Below are positions 45,903 to 57,916 of a DNA stretch of 64,000 nucleotides, piece by piece; positions within the stretch are counted from its first letter, which is position 1, and every line of letters begins with the position of its first letter. The translations under genes were made by a program, and so were the position numbers. A model generated the notes under the pieces. It did not search any database, was not told the DNA's origin, and saw only the letters and a program-made list of their open reading frames with translations. Where the stretch lies: NCBI GenBank assembly GCA_021775835.1, contig JAJFHC010000018.1, forward strand, positions 1 to 64,000, read 5' to 3'. The stretch is from Hyphomicrobiales bacterium. GTDB taxonomy: Bacteria > Pseudomonadota > Alphaproteobacteria > Rhizobiales > JAJFHC01.

Positions 45903-46880
45903 CTATTCCGCCGCCGCCGTTCGCAGTTCCCGTGGAAGTTTGAACGATACATTCTCGTCGGCAGTACGCACGGTTTCCACCGTGACGTCGAACCGTGTTT
46001 TGCATGCTTCGACAATCGCTTCCACAAGGACCTCAGGAGCCGACGCGCCAGCCGTGATCCCGAGAGTGTCGGGACGACCGACTCGGTCCCAGTCGATGTC
46101 CTGGGCGCCCAGAACAAGCATCGCACGGGTACAACCGGCACGTTCTGCCACTTCCACCAGGCGCTTGGAATTCGAACTGTTTGGCGCCCCGACCACAAGC
46201 ACGACCTCACACTGGCCAGCAATCGCCTTTACAGCCTGCTGGCGGTTTGTGGTCGCATAGCAGATGTCCTCCTTGTGAGGTCCGACGATGGCCGGAAATC
46301 GCGACTGCAGAATGTCAACGATCTGTTTGGTATCATCGACCGAAAGTGTCGTCTGCGTGATGTAGGCCAGCTTTTCCTTGTTCCGGGGCTCGTAGTTCTG
46401 TGCGTCATCGGCCGTTTCAATCAGACTGACCGCACCAGCCGGCAACTGTCCCATCGTGCCGATAACCTCAGGATGGCCTTTGTGGCCAATGAGGATGATT
46501 TCCAGTCCTTTCTCGAAGTGACGCTCCGCTTCCATGTGTACTTTTGAAACCAGCGGGCAAGTGGCATCGAGAAAGAACATGTTGCGCAGCTCGGCAGCTT
46601 GCGGCACCGACTTGGGGACTCCATGAGCCGAAAAGATCACTGGCGCATCGCCATCAGGAATTTCGTCAAGTTCCTCGACAAAAATGGCGCCCTTGTTTCT
46701 GAGATCTTCGACCACGTGACGGTTGTGAACGATCTCGTGGCGGACATAGACCGGTGCGCCATACTTCTGCAAGGCGAGTTCGACGATCTGGACGGCACGG
46801 TCGACTCCGGCGCAGAACCCCCTGGGTTCGCACATCAGGATCCGCACGGAATGTCGCGTGTTTTGGGTCATGTCGGCCAT
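45903..46880 (-). CDS. ispH: 4-hydroxy-3-methylbut-2-enyl diphosphate reductase
   Basis: A 325-residue iron-sulfur enzyme, the last step of the MEP isoprenoid pathway. The three cluster Cys are Cys23 in [10 protein letters not shown], Cys108 in DATCPLV and Cys207 in [17 protein letters not shown] and the [12 protein letters not shown] stretch bind diphosphate. It is the first gene of ispH-thrB-rnhA, a common alphaproteobacterial order. Confidence 0.97.
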   Translation of the reverse strand: MADMTQNTRHSVRILMCEPRGFCAGVDRAVQIVELALQKYGAPVYVRHEIVHNRHVVEDLRNKGAIFVEELDEIPDGDAPVIFSAHGVPKSVPQAAELRNMFFLDATCPLVSKVHMEAERHFEKGLEIILIGHKGHPEVIGTMGQLPAGAVSLIETADDAQNYEPRNKEKLAYITQTTLSVDDTKQIVDILQSRFPAIVGPHKEDICYATTNRQQAVKAIAGQCEVVLVVGAPNSSNSKRLVEVAERAGCTRAMLVLGAQDIDWDRVGRPDTLGITAGASAPEVLVEAIVEACKTRFDVTVETVRTADENVSFKLPRELRTAAAE

Positions 46881-46999
46881 GATATGTCAAATGGTCTTCG
46901 ATGGTTGAACTGTGAAGGGTATAACAGCATGGCGCGGCTTTATGTCAAGCCATCTGCGGTCCTAGGCACGGGTCAAGGCAGGAGATGCAGGTCGCGCGC

Positions 47000-47035
47000 A
47001 AAAAAAAGCACGGCATCTCGAAAGATGTCGTGCTT
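47000..47035 (-). terminator. Rho-independent terminator of the F0 operon
   Basis: Read on the minus strand, AAGCACGACATCT pairs with AGATGCCGTGCTT (13 pairs, one G-U) around a 4-base loop, and eight U follow. It lies 42 bases after the atpF stop and before ispH. Confidence 0.9.
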
Positions 47036-47076
47036 CCATCAACTTGCCCTGAACGGCAGTTTCTGAAACGACGATG

Positions 47077-47562
47077 CTAGTTCAGCTTCGTCTTCAGGTC
47101 ATCAATGCTCTGGTCGATGATGCTGTTGGCCTTGTCACCCTTGACCTGGTCGGCGATCAGCGTCTGGGCAGCGGCAATGGCGAGGTCGGCAGCGGCTGAA
47201 CGGACTTCCTTCACCGCCTGGACTTCTGCCTGGGCAATCTTGTCTTCAGCAAGTTTTGTGCGCCGTTCAAGCATATCAGCCAGCTTGACCTTGGTTTCGG
47301 CAGCAAGGTTTTCGGCTTCCGCTTTGGCTTGCGTCAGGATGTCTTCAGCTTCCTTTTCCGCGTCGCGCTGCTTGCGCTGGTATTCCGCAAGCATGGCCTG
47401 GGCTTCCTCGCGAAGCCTTTGAGCCTCATCGAGTTCTGCACGGATGGCGTCTGCTCGTTTGTCCAGAGCGCCGGCAACCATGGCAGGGGCCTTGTAGTAA
47501 AGCGCCAGGGCGATAAAGCCGAAGAATGAAACGGCAACCCAGAATGTCGGATCTGAAAACAT
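47077..47562 (-). CDS. atpF: F0 ATP synthase subunit b
   Basis: A 161-residue subunit: one membrane helix (about 5-27) and a long charged helix rich in Ala, Glu, Lys and Arg that forms the peripheral stalk. GALDKRADAIRAELDEAQRLREEAQAMLAEYQ is typical. It pairs with b' encoded just upstream. A strong terminator follows. Confidence 0.93.
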   Translation of the reverse strand: MFSDPTFWVAVSFFGFIALALYYKAPAMVAGALDKRADAIRAELDEAQRLREEAQAMLAEYQRKQRDAEKEAEDILTQAKAEAENLAAETKVKLADMLERRTKLAEDKIAQAEVQAVKEVRSAAADLAIAAAQTLIADQVKGDKANSIIDQSIDDLKTKLN

Positions 47563-47591
47563 GAGAAATCCCTCAAACGTCGGCGTTATCG

Positions 47592-48077
47592 TCAGCCGGC
47601 CATGGCTTTGTCAACGGCGGCAGACACCTGATCTTTTGTAACCGACCCGCCAACCAGCTCGAAATAAATCGACTCGGCTGTGTCGAGCGCGACATCCTTG
47701 ACTTGCGTCATGGCGGCATTCTTGGTTTCGGCAATCCGGGCCTCGGCTTCGGCAGTCTTCGCAGACAGCTGATCTTCGAGTTCCGCCCGCCGTTGGTCCG
47801 CTTCCGCCTTCAGCTTGTCGCGGGTTTCCTGTGCAATGCCGTGGGCTTTTGCACGGGCTTCGGCCAGAGCGGTTTCGTAGGACGCGATCGCTGCGTCCGT
47901 CTCCTGCTTAAGATGCGCCGCCTGATCGAGATCATGGGCTATCCGGTCACGGCGCTGTTCAATGACATTGCCGATCCGCGGCAAAGCCACCCGGGCCATG
48001 AGCAGGTAGAGGGCCAGAAACGAGATCACCAGCCAGATCAGCTGAGGAGCCCAATCGCCGAATACGAGTTGAGGCAT
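47592..48077 (-). CDS. atpG: F0 ATP synthase subunit b'
   Basis: A 161-residue second stalk subunit. MPQLVFGDWAPQLIWLVISFLALYLLMARVALPRIGNVIEQRRDRI is the b' start, with one membrane helix and then a long coiled helix. GAGAGGGTG precedes the ATG. It lies 29 bases before atpF and 156 after atpE; a strong stem-loop sits in that gap. Confidence 0.93.
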   Translation of the reverse strand: MPQLVFGDWAPQLIWLVISFLALYLLMARVALPRIGNVIEQRRDRIAHDLDQAAHLKQETDAAIASYETALAEARAKAHGIAQETRDKLKAEADQRRAELEDQLSAKTAEAEARIAETKNAAMTQVKDVALDTAESIYFELVGGSVTKDQVSAAVDKAMAG

Positions 48078-48180
48078 TGCCCACCCTCTCTTGTTCGAAG
48101 TTTCACAAGTGCTGCAGTCTACTCATTACAAGTCAGGAGACTCGTTACGAGCCAGGCAACGCCAGTGAAACTTCCAGCCT

Positions 48181-48211
48181 GGTCTCAGTGCACGGAAACC
48201 GTACTGAGACC
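48181..48211. promoter_or_regulatory. Stem-loop between atpE and atpG
   Basis: GGTCTCAGT (48181-48189) pairs perfectly with ACTGAGACC (48203-48211), and inside, ACGG (48192-48195) pairs with CCGT (48199-48202) around three A. There is no U-run. Placed 23 bases after the atpE stop, it could stabilise the upstream message, favouring subunit c, which is needed in many copies. Confidence 0.6.
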
Positions 48212-48233
48212 CGTTCTTGACCAGTCCTGATCT

Positions 48234-48461
48234 TTAAAAGACGAACAGGATGATCAGCGCGATAACCAGACCGAACAGGCCGGTTGCTTCAGCAAGCGCA
48301 AAGCCCAGAAGCAGGTTGGCGAACTGGCCTTGGGCCGCTGCCGGGTTGCGCAGGGCGCCTTGGAGGTAGTTGCCGAAAATGTGGCCAATGCCCACGCCCG
48401 CACCAGCAAGTGCGATTGAGGCAAGACCAGCACCGATAAGCTTAGCTGCAGCTGGATCCAT
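48234..48461 (-). CDS. atpE: F0 ATP synthase subunit c
   Basis: A 75-residue hairpin of two membrane helices. The loop RNPAAAQGQ (39-46) and the proton-carrying Glu58 in [12 protein letters not shown] are present. The first helix [10 protein letters not shown] has the Gly-repeat. No Na+-binding pattern is seen. AGAGGAG nine bases before the ATG is the best ribosome site of the operon, fitting its high stoichiometry. Confidence 0.96.
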   Translation of the reverse strand: MDPAAAKLIGAGLASIALAGAGVGIGHIFGNYLQGALRNPAAAQGQFANLLLGFALAEATGLFGLVIALIILFVF

Positions 48462-48512
48462 GAGTAATACTCCTCTTTCAGTAATTCAAATCAGGTTGAA
48501 CGAATTGATGGG

Positions 48513-49271
48513 TTAGTGATGCATGTGCAATGCATCATTGAGATAGATGCAGGTGAGAATGGCGAAGACATACGCCTGAAGGAAAGCAACCAGAATTTCA
48601 AGTCCTGTAAACGCAACCATGAAAGCGAGCGGCGCAATGCCGAACACACCCATACCAACCACGAAACTGGCAAACACCTTGAGCATGGTATGGCCGGCCA
48701 TCATGTTTGCAAACAGACGCACCGAAAGGCTGATCGGCCGGGTCAGGTATGAAATCACCTCGATCACCACCAGCAGCGGCACCAGAATGACCGGAATGCC
48801 CGAAGGGACGAAGAATTTCAGGAAGCCGACGCCGTGTTTGGCAAAGCCGATCACGGTAACGCCGAGAAACACGATCAGCGCCAGCGCGAAAGTGATGATG
48901 ATGTGGCTTGTCACGGTGAAACTGTAGGGCAGCATGCCGAGCATGTTACAGGCCAGCACAAACATGAAGAGGGTAAAGACGAATGGGAAATATTTCTGTC
49001 CGTCAGACCCGACATTGTCCCGGATCATATTGGCAACGAACTCATAGCTGAGTTCTGCGACAGACTGGAATCGCGAGGGCACAAGCTTGCCACTCCGCAC
49101 CGACAGCAGCGTGAAGCACGCGACCACGCCCACGGCGATGACCATGAACAAAGAAGAGTTTGTGAACGAGGCGTCGAGGCCAAACAGATCGATGTTGATC
49201 AGCCGTTTGATCTCAAACTGCTGCATCGGATCGAAGCCGTGCCCAGCGCCGTCACCACTTTCAGTTGCCAC
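48513..49271 (-). CDS. atpB: F0 ATP synthase subunit a
   Basis: A 252-residue membrane protein. The essential Arg is in SLSVRLFANMMAGHTML, and AFLQAYVFAILTCIYLNDALHMHH is the last helix with the usual C-terminus. QFEIKRLINIDLFGLDASFTNSSLFM is the typical alphaproteobacterial start. It forms the proton half-channels with ring c. Confidence 0.96.
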   Translation of the reverse strand: MATESGDGAGHGFDPMQQFEIKRLINIDLFGLDASFTNSSLFMVIAVGVVACFTLLSVRSGKLVPSRFQSVAELSYEFVANMIRDNVGSDGQKYFPFVFTLFMFVLACNMLGMLPYSFTVTSHIIITFALALIVFLGVTVIGFAKHGVGFLKFFVPSGIPVILVPLLVVIEVISYLTRPISLSVRLFANMMAGHTMLKVFASFVVGMGVFGIAPLAFMVAFTGLEILVAFLQAYVFAILTCIYLNDALHMHH

Positions 49272-49296
49272 CCGGGGTCCCTCCCGCCTTGTTTAG

Positions 49297-49722
49297 TCAA
49301 TCAGGTCCGCCATTGCGCCCGACATCGTTGTTTTTGGCGGAGTCCCCGCCGAATTCTTTTTCCTGGCCAGCCGGATCATATTGCGACTGCAATTGGCCCG
49401 CGGTCTTGTAAACGGTCAACACCCCTGCTGCAGCCCCCAGGAAAAAGAAGATCAGCAACATTAGCGGAGAAGTACCCAGCCAATAGTCGAGAAACCAACC
49501 TATGCCCCCGCCGACGACCAGTCCTGCTACCAGTTCTGTCGCCAGCCGGAAGGCGGTCCCGATGGCATTTCCTCTCCGGGTGTCTTCCGGTGGATTCTGC
49601 TCAGCCTGCCGCTTTTTGATCTCCCTGCCTAAGTCATCCAGTCGGGTCGCCAATACCCGGTCTTCCTCCGTGTTGGAACTACGATGGCTTCTGTCTGCCG
49701 ACCCGTCGGCTTTGTCCGCCAT
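49297..49722 (-). CDS. atpI: AtpI family protein
   Basis: A 141-residue protein with a charged N-terminal half (LDDLGREIKKRQAEQ) and two membrane helices, GTAFRLATELVAGLVVGGGIGWFLDYWLGTSP and LMLLIFFFLGAAAGVLTVYK. The first gene of the F0 operon; it probably assists c-ring assembly or Mg uptake. The ATG at 49722 has GAGGGG nine bases before it. Confidence 0.9.
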   Translation of the reverse strand: MADKADGSADRSHRSSNTEEDRVLATRLDDLGREIKKRQAEQNPPEDTRRGNAIGTAFRLATELVAGLVVGGGIGWFLDYWLGTSPLMLLIFFFLGAAAGVLTVYKTAGQLQSQYDPAGQEKEFGGDSAKNNDVGRNGGPD

Positions 49723-49904
49723 TGCACCACCCCTCGGGAAGTGTGGATGATTACGCAGTGTCTCCCCAGCGATCAGATTTCGCATTAAACACCGCGCGCA
49801 ACATAGGGCCAGTATGTGCCGCTGTCAAGTCCGTCAATTGGGGGTTAAGGTGTTGTTTTAAAAAGATAAAACGTGCTTTTAACAGGCTGCGTCACTTTGT
49901 GCGC

Positions 49905-52900
49905 TTAACTGGCTTCGCTAAACCGCTCCGCAGTCTCCAGATCGACGGAAACGAGCTGGCTGACACCGCGTTCCGCCATGGTCACACCGAACAGGCGATT
50001 CATGCGCGCCATGGTCAGGGCATGGTGGGTGATGACCAGGAAGCGCGTGTCGGTTGACCTTGCCATTTCGTCCAGCAGATTGCAGAACCGCTCCACGTTG
50101 GCGTCATCGAGTGGTGCATCGACCTCATCGAGCACGCAAATCGGCGATGGGTTAGTCAGAAAAACTGCAAATATCAAGGACATAGCCGTTAGTGCCTGCT
50201 CGCCGCCTGACAGCAGGGACATCACTTGCGGTCGTTTTCCTGGTGGCCGGGCCATGATCTCGAGGCCGGCTTCCAGGGGGTCGTCGGACTCTGTCAACTG
50301 AAGCTCCGCCTTGCCACCGCCAAACAGATGTGTGAACAGACGCTCAAAATGAACGCTGACGGATTCGAAGGCTATCAGAAGACGTTCCCGGCCTTCCTTG
50401 TTCAGGCTTCCAATGCCCTGACGCAGACGGTGGATGGCCTTGATCAGGTCGTCGCGTTCCGTGACGAGCCCCTCGAGTTGTTCGGTAAGTTCTTTTGATT
50501 CTTCCTCAGCGCGAAGGTTGACACCACCAAGCCGTTCCCGCTCGGCCCGCAGGCGCTCGAGTTTCTTTTCCGTAGCCTCGAGTTCCGGAAGTTTGGCATT
50601 TTCGTCGAGGCCGGCATGATCAAGGATACGTTCTGGCGTGCAGTTCAGAACTTCATCGACCCGATGGGTCATTTCTTCCAGGCGTTCCCGCGCGCCCTCG
50701 AGTCGTGCTTCGATTCGGGCTCGGGACTCGCGGGTGTCTGAAAGAGCATTTTGAGCTTGACGGGCCAGCCCGTCGAGTTCTGCCACCTTCGCTTCTGCAG
50801 CCGCGAGTGTGTCAGCCGCAGTCTTGCGCCGGGCTTCCGCTTCCTCGAGCTTGGCGAACAGGCGCGTCCGGCGTTCCTGCCACTGACCGGGCAGGTCGGC
50901 CATGGATTCAAGTTCTCTGGCGATGCCGCTCGAACGGTCATCAAGGGCGCCGACCTGAGCACGGGCTTTTACATCGCGCTCAAGCCAAGCCGTTTTCTCC
51001 CGCTCGATCGCTGCGAGCCGGTCCACGCGGGCCTTGATTTCACGGGCAAGACCCTCATGACGCGCCCGTGTCTCCGAATAAGCCGCCCGGTGTTCCGCCA
51101 CGGCTTCGCGCAAGGTTTGCAGTTTCGCATCCACCGTGTCGGTCGGCTCAAGGTCTCCAAGTGTCTGTTCGCTTGTGGCAAGGGTACCACGCACGTCCTC
51201 GAGTTCGGCTGTCACCCGGCTTTGGGCCTCGACCAGGGCGCTATGCCGTGCAGTTGTTTCGCTGGCAGCTCTCTCGCTCTTCGACAGGGCATCCCGCAGT
51301 TCTCCAACGCGGCGCGTGGCGGTACGCCATGATTCCCGGCATTGGTTTTCCCGTGCAACTGCGGCCTTTGTCGATTCGCGGGCGGCATTGAAGGCATCGC
51401 GGACACCGAGGGCCGCCTTTGACGCTTCGGCGGATTCACGCTCGAGGTCGACAAGCCGGTTGCGTTGCTCAAGCCGCTGTGCAGCAGCAGTCGGAGCATC
51501 GGCGACGGCCGTGAATCCGTCCCATCGCCAGAGATCGCCTTCCTTGGACACCAGCCGTTGTCCAGGCTGAAGGTTGTTCTGGAGGCTTTTGCCCATGTCA
51601 GCTGCGACCACACCAACGTGCGACAGACGACGGGCCAACGCCGGCGGTGCTTTAACAGCTTGTGCCAGGCTTACGGCGCCGTCCGGGAGCGGAGCTGTAT
51701 CGGGAATCTCAGGCAACAGGTCCCAGTGAATCGGGGCTGCATTATCCGTGGGGACGTCAAGGTCGTCGCCAAGCGCTGCGCCAAGGGCTTTTTCGTAGCC
51801 CTGGTCTACCGTCAGCGTGTCAATCAGGGGTGGCCATAATTCACTATCGGCCACCGCAAGCATCTTGGAAAGAGTGCGTACTTCGGTGGACATGCGCTGG
51901 GCATCGCGTTCCAGTTCGTCACAAGTGGACCGTTTTTCCTGTTCAACGCTCCGGCACTGTTTGACGTCTTCTTCCGCACGGATTGCAGCCTGCTCGGCTT
52001 CCTGCGCCGCAACAGCCGCATCTTCAGAGGCCTTCGTCAGCCGGGAAATCTCGTCCGCCACAGAACTGTCGATGCCCAAGGCCTGCAACTCGGAGGAAAT
52101 GTTCTGGAGTTGAGCTTCGAAGCGGGCCACACGTCGGTTTTGATCGGCAATCGTGCTTTCAAGCGAAGAACGGTGGGTTCGCAACGCGGCACTGGCCTGA
52201 GAGACCTCGTCGAATTCGGATTCGCGATCCCGCAACGCTCTTTCGGCGGCAACCAGCTGCTCTGCGGAGTCACTGGTCCGGTTGCTGTCGTTTTCGTCCG
52301 ATACATTCAGACCCGCAGCCTCCTCGTCGAGCCGCGCGATGACATTGGCGGTGTCGGCGATGGTTTCTTTTTCGCGCGCAAGATCTCCGGCAATCTGCGT
52401 GTTGCGTTGCTCCAGTTCATTCTTGCGTTCGCTTGCACGCCGCTCTTCAGCCTCAAGTGACTCGCGTTCCACATTGAGCCTTTGCAGGATCGCCGCTGCC
52501 GTCAGTTCCTCGTCGCGTAATGCAGGGACGGTGCCGGCGGCCTCATCGTGAGCACGTGTGGTCTCCGACGCCGCGCGTGTCTGCTCGGCCATCGTGCGGG
52601 TGATCTCCGTCAGCGACTCCTGTTCGACACTGAGTGCACTGGCGGCTTCCACCCAACGCAAGTGAAGTTGAATTGCCTCAGCCTGCCTGATCTCCGATGA
52701 CAACGCCTTGTAGCGTCCGGCCTGCCGGGCCTGGCGTTTGAGGCTGGAGAGTTGCGTTTCGATCTGCGCAATCACATCGTCGAGCCGTGTCAGATTCGTT
52801 TCGGCGGCGCGCAACCTGAGTTCCGCTTCGTGGCGGCGGGTATGAAGCCCGGTAATCCCGGCGGCTTCTTCCAGAATTTTTCGCCGTGCCTGGGGTTTGG

Positions 52901-53363
52901 CACTGATCAACTCGCCAATCTGGCCCTGGCGGACCAGAGAGGGGGAGCGTGCTCCCGTAGACGCATCGGCGAACAACAGTTGCACGTCGCGCGCACGCAC
53001 GTCCTTGCCATTGATCCGATAGGCCGAACCAGCCTCACGCTCGATCCGTCTGGAAATTTCAAGCGTGTCGGAATCGTTGAATCCCGGCGGAGCTATGCGT
53101 GAGCTGTTGTCCAGAAAGACGACGACTTCCGCCATGTTGCGTGACGGACGGTCACCAGATCCCGAGAAGATGACGTCGTCCATGCCCGAGCCGCGCATGT
53201 TCTTGTAGGAGCTTTCGCCCATGACCCAGCGAAGGGCTTCCAGCAGATTGGATTTCCCACAACCATTCGGTCCGACGACGCCGGTGAGCCCACTTTCAAT
53301 TATGAGCTCCATCGGTTCGACGAACGACTTAAAGCCGGACAGACGAAGTCGTTTGAATTCCAT
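49905..53363 (-). CDS. smc: Chromosome segregation protein SMC
   Basis: A 1152-residue SMC ATPase. Walker A is GPNGCGKSN (31-39), the signature is SLLSGGEQALTAMSLIFA and Walker B ICVLDEVDAPLDD in the C-terminal head. Two long coiled coils flank a hinge around residues 500-650. It loads with ScpA/B, which are not in this window, and organises the chromosome. The length fits the family (1150-1190). Confidence 0.96.
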   Translation of the reverse strand: MEFKRLRLSGFKSFVEPMELIIESGLTGVVGPNGCGKSNLLEALRWVMGESSYKNMRGSGMDDVIFSGSGDRPSRNMAEVVVFLDNSSRIAPPGFNDSDTLEISRRIEREAGSAYRINGKDVRARDVQLLFADASTGARSPSLVRQGQIGELISAKPQARRKILEEAAGITGLHTRRHEAELRLRAAETNLTRLDDVIAQIETQLSSLKRQARQAGRYKALSSEIRQAEAIQLHLRWVEAASALSVEQESLTEITRTMAEQTRAASETTRAHDEAAGTVPALRDEELTAAAILQRLNVERESLEAEERRASERKNELEQRNTQIAGDLAREKETIADTANVIARLDEEAAGLNVSDENDSNRTSDSAEQLVAAERALRDRESEFDEVSQASAALRTHRSSLESTIADQNRRVARFEAQLQNISSELQALGIDSSVADEISRLTKASEDAAVAAQEAEQAAIRAEEDVKQCRSVEQEKRSTCDELERDAQRMSTEVRTLSKMLAVADSELWPPLIDTLTVDQGYEKALGAALGDDLDVPTDNAAPIHWDLLPEIPDTAPLPDGAVSLAQAVKAPPALARRLSHVGVVAADMGKSLQNNLQPGQRLVSKEGDLWRWDGFTAVADAPTAAAQRLEQRNRLVDLERESAEASKAALGVRDAFNAARESTKAAVARENQCRESWRTATRRVGELRDALSKSERAASETTARHSALVEAQSRVTAELEDVRGTLATSEQTLGDLEPTDTVDAKLQTLREAVAEHRAAYSETRARHEGLAREIKARVDRLAAIEREKTAWLERDVKARAQVGALDDRSSGIARELESMADLPGQWQERRTRLFAKLEEAEARRKTAADTLAAAEAKVAELDGLARQAQNALSDTRESRARIEARLEGARERLEEMTHRVDEVLNCTPERILDHAGLDENAKLPELEATEKKLERLRAERERLGGVNLRAEEESKELTEQLEGLVTERDDLIKAIHRLRQGIGSLNKEGRERLLIAFESVSVHFERLFTHLFGGGKAELQLTESDDPLEAGLEIMARPPGKRPQVMSLLSGGEQALTAMSLIFAVFLTNPSPICVLDEVDAPLDDANVERFCNLLDEMARSTDTRFLVITHHALTMARMNRLFGVTMAERGVSQLVSVDLETAERFSEAS

Positions 53364-53474
53364 AATGCGTTGCCGGTTACCGTCCTCGAGTCACATTCTC
53401 AGCGAGTGAGCGTTCTTCAATCAACGATACGCACCGATTCTCTGGGCCCTTGCAAGCAAATTTCGATGATTTAT

Positions 53475-54146
53475 CTACAGTTTCATCATCTTTTCAAACG
53501 CCTCGATCGAGTGCGTACCGCGCAGAATTTTGCCGTTTATGAAGAAACTGGGTGTCGATTCAACATTGAATTTCTCCGAGCCGCGTGTGCGGACCGCCAG
53601 GACATCGTCGGTAAGTTTCTGATTGCCGATGCAGGCGTCGAACTGTTCGCGGGTCATGCCGGTCAGCTTGGCAATGTTGAAAAGGCCGTCGATCGGCTGG
53701 CCGCTACCCGCCCAGACTTGTTGCTGTTGGAACAGAATCTCTATGAAGGCAAAAAACTTCGACTTGTCGATGCAGCGCGCGACAACGGCGGCTGTCCAGG
53801 CTGCTCGGTCGAGCGGAAACTCGCGGATAATCAGCTTGGCCTTGCCGGTGTCGATGTACTTGGACTTCAACTCCGGGAGCGTATCCCGGTGAAAGGAGGC
53901 GCAATGCGGACAGGTGAGCGAAGAATACTCAATGATGGTATTGGGCGCGTTCGGATCGCCGAGAACCCTTTCCTCCAGGGGGCCGGGTGTGTTGACGTCG
54001 TTTTCGTCGCCCGAGGCCGCGTTAGCCTGCTGCACTGTGGCGGTCGTGTTGCTTCCACCTGTGCCGAGGAGGAAATATGACCCTGTTGCACCGGCGGCGG
54101 CAATCAGAGCAACGGCTGAAATAAGTTTTCGTCTATCGATGTTCAC
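53475..54146 (-). CDS. DsbA-like thioredoxin-fold protein, Tat/Sec exported
   Basis: A 223-residue protein. The start MNIDRRKLISAVALIAAAG has a twin-Arg and a hydrophobic core. The active site is CPHC (79-82) in YSSLTCPHCASFH, and ESTPSFFINGK has the cis-Pro. It is of the DsbA/BdbD-like group (thioredoxin_4) that oxidises periplasmic thiols or carries electrons to cytochrome maturation. It lies between dciA and smc on the same strand. Confidence 0.9.
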   Translation of the reverse strand: MNIDRRKLISAVALIAAAGATGSYFLLGTGGSNTTATVQQANAASGDENDVNTPGPLEERVLGDPNAPNTIIEYSSLTCPHCASFHRDTLPELKSKYIDTGKAKLIIREFPLDRAAWTAAVVARCIDKSKFFAFIEILFQQQQVWAGSGQPIDGLFNIAKLTGMTREQFDACIGNQKLTDDVLAVRTRGSEKFNVESTPSFFINGKILRGTHSIEAFEKMMKL

Positions 54147-54278
54147 GGTACACCTGCTTGAAATTGATAAGGATTTATTTTACGGCGCCTGGCGCCTTTC
54201 TCACTAGATCTGCACAAAGAGCGACTTCAGACAATGTTATATGACGACGCAGCCTTGATTTCGTTCTGACATAGGTCT

Positions 54279-54797
54279 TCACTTTTTTGCGATCAACACG
54301 TTGCGGCCCAGGCGTGACAGTGTGTCTCTGAGGCGGTCGTCCTCGATCGGCGCAACTTTCTCACTGAGCGCATTCTCCCGATTCTGGTCCAGGTGCCCGG
54401 ATTTTTGGGGCTGGCGGCGGGACTTATGTATGATCCGCCCCTGCACGATCTTCAACGCCGTGATGGCTTCATAGCCATAGTACAAATTCACCGCCTCGAC
54501 GATCTGCGGTGTCGCATGCTGGATCTCGATGGCGACAGGGCCCTCGACCTTCACCACCAGCGTGCCGCCGGCCGGCCGGTCGTTGGCAAACGCCTTCTGG
54601 GCCACGCGGCGCGGCCATCGCACACGTTCGGGCTGCGTGTACTTTGCAAGATCCTCGCCCACGATCAACGGCCATTGTGTAAGGATTTGGCCATAGGCAA
54701 ATCCAAAGCGCTCATAACTGGCCTTCAACAGTTCCGGTATCTGCTCTCCGAGCCGAACCGCACCAAAGGCCCGCTTCTTTGTGTTGTGATCTGCCAT
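54279..54797 (-). CDS. DUF721 / DciA-like protein
   Basis: A 172-residue protein. The DUF721 domain (about 15-110) starts RLGEQIPELLKASYERFGFAYGQILTQWPLIVGEDLAKYTQPERVRWP and ends with the HATPQIVEAVNLYYGYEAITALKIVQG stretch. DciA loads the replicative helicase in bacteria without DnaC. The C-terminal 60 residues are charged and variable. It diverges from mutY. Confidence 0.87.
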   Translation of the reverse strand: MADHNTKKRAFGAVRLGEQIPELLKASYERFGFAYGQILTQWPLIVGEDLAKYTQPERVRWPRRVAQKAFANDRPAGGTLVVKVEGPVAIEIQHATPQIVEAVNLYYGYEAITALKIVQGRIIHKSRRQPQKSGHLDQNRENALSEKVAPIEDDRLRDTLSRLGRNVLIAKK

Positions 54798-54858
54798 CGA
54801 GCTGGACGTTTCCTCCTGATAATAGTCACACTATAAGAATCGGGCGATAAACAGGCAA

Positions 54859-55989
54859 ATGGAAGTCGAAAAGGACAAGCGGCAGGGCATGAGTTCAGAT
54901 TTCGTGGAGAAGCCGGTCTTTCCCAGTGAACAGATGAGTATGCAGCTCCTTGACTGGTATGACCGGCATGCCCGGGTGCTGCCCTGGAGGATGCTGCCGG
55001 GCAGGACTGCCGATCCCTACAAAGTCTGGCTGAGCGAAATCATGCTCCAGCAGACAACTGTCGTGACAGTCAAACCCTACTTCGAGAAATTTCTGAAACT
55101 CTGGCCCGGTGTCGGCGATCTCGCGAACGCATCTCTTGACGATGTTCTGAGTGCCTGGGCCGGATTGGGATACTATGCCCGCGCCCGCAACCTTCATCGA
55201 TGTGCCCAGGTTGTGGCAGTCGAACATCGCGGCACGTTCCCACAGTCAGAAGACGATCTGAAAAAACTACCCGGAATCGGTCAGTACACTGCTGCCGCGA
55301 TCACGGCCATTGCTTTTGGTCGGAGAGCCGTGGTCGTTGACGGCAATGTCGAACGGGTCATGGCAAGGCTGTTTGCCGTGGAAGAACCGTTGCCGGACGT
55401 CAAACCGGTCCTGAAGAAACTCGCCGACAGTCTGACCCCGGACGACCGCGCAGGCGATTACGCACAGGCCGTCATGGACCTGGGGGCAACCATATGCGCA
55501 CCACGCAAGGCAAACTGCCTGATTTGCCCCTGGTCCGAGCCGTGCGAAGGGCGCAGGTCGGGCATTGCTGAGACATTGCCGCGCAAGAAGCCCAAGCGCG
55601 CCAAGCCGACCCGCGCGGGCACTGCTTTCATGGTGTTGAACGGCAAGGGTGAATTGCTGCTGCGCGACCGTGAACCGAAGGGGCTGTTGGGGGGAATGGC
55701 GGAAGTGCCGTCAACGCCATGGATCGAGGCCGCGGAAACCGGAATGCCCGTGCTGGACCACGCCCCGGTGGAGGCAGACTGGAGGCAGTTGAACGGTGTT
55801 GTGCGCCACACGTTCACCCATTTCCATCTGGAGCTCGATGTCTGGGCGACGAAGGTCCTGGCCCAGCCGTCCGTGCGTCCGGCGGCAAAGCCTGCGCAAT
55901 GCCGCTGGGTTGCGCGGCAGGATCTGGACACGGCCGCCTTGCCAAGCGTCATGCGCAAGGTCATCGTCCACGGTCTTGAGCAGATGTAA
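54859..55989 (+). CDS. mutY: A/G-specific adenine glycosylase
   Basis: A 376-residue base excision enzyme that removes A opposite 8-oxoG. The catalytic Glu60 is in SEIMLQQTTV and Asp161 in VVVDGNVERV; the helix-hairpin-helix is LPGIGQYTAAAI. The 4Fe-4S cluster has Cys213-X6-Cys220-X2-Cys223-X5-Cys229. A NUDIX-like C-terminal domain (about 245-370) recognises 8-oxoG. The start could be Met11. In alphaproteobacteria it usually neighbours dciA and dsbA-like, as here. Confidence 0.95.
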   Translation: MEVEKDKRQGMSSDFVEKPVFPSEQMSMQLLDWYDRHARVLPWRMLPGRTADPYKVWLSEIMLQQTTVVTVKPYFEKFLKLWPGVGDLANASLDDVLSAWAGLGYYARARNLHRCAQVVAVEHRGTFPQSEDDLKKLPGIGQYTAAAITAIAFGRRAVVVDGNVERVMARLFAVEEPLPDVKPVLKKLADSLTPDDRAGDYAQAVMDLGATICAPRKANCLICPWSEPCEGRRSGIAETLPRKKPKRAKPTRAGTAFMVLNGKGELLLRDREPKGLLGGMAEVPSTPWIEAAETGMPVLDHAPVEADWRQLNGVVRHTFTHFHLELDVWATKVLAQPSVRPAAKPAQCRWVARQDLDTAALPSVMRKVIVHGLEQM

Positions 55990-56011
55990 TCGAACCCCAA
56001 TACCGGCAGCT

Positions 56012-57903
<1,892 letters not shown>

Positions 57904-57916
57904 GGACGCAAAAAAC

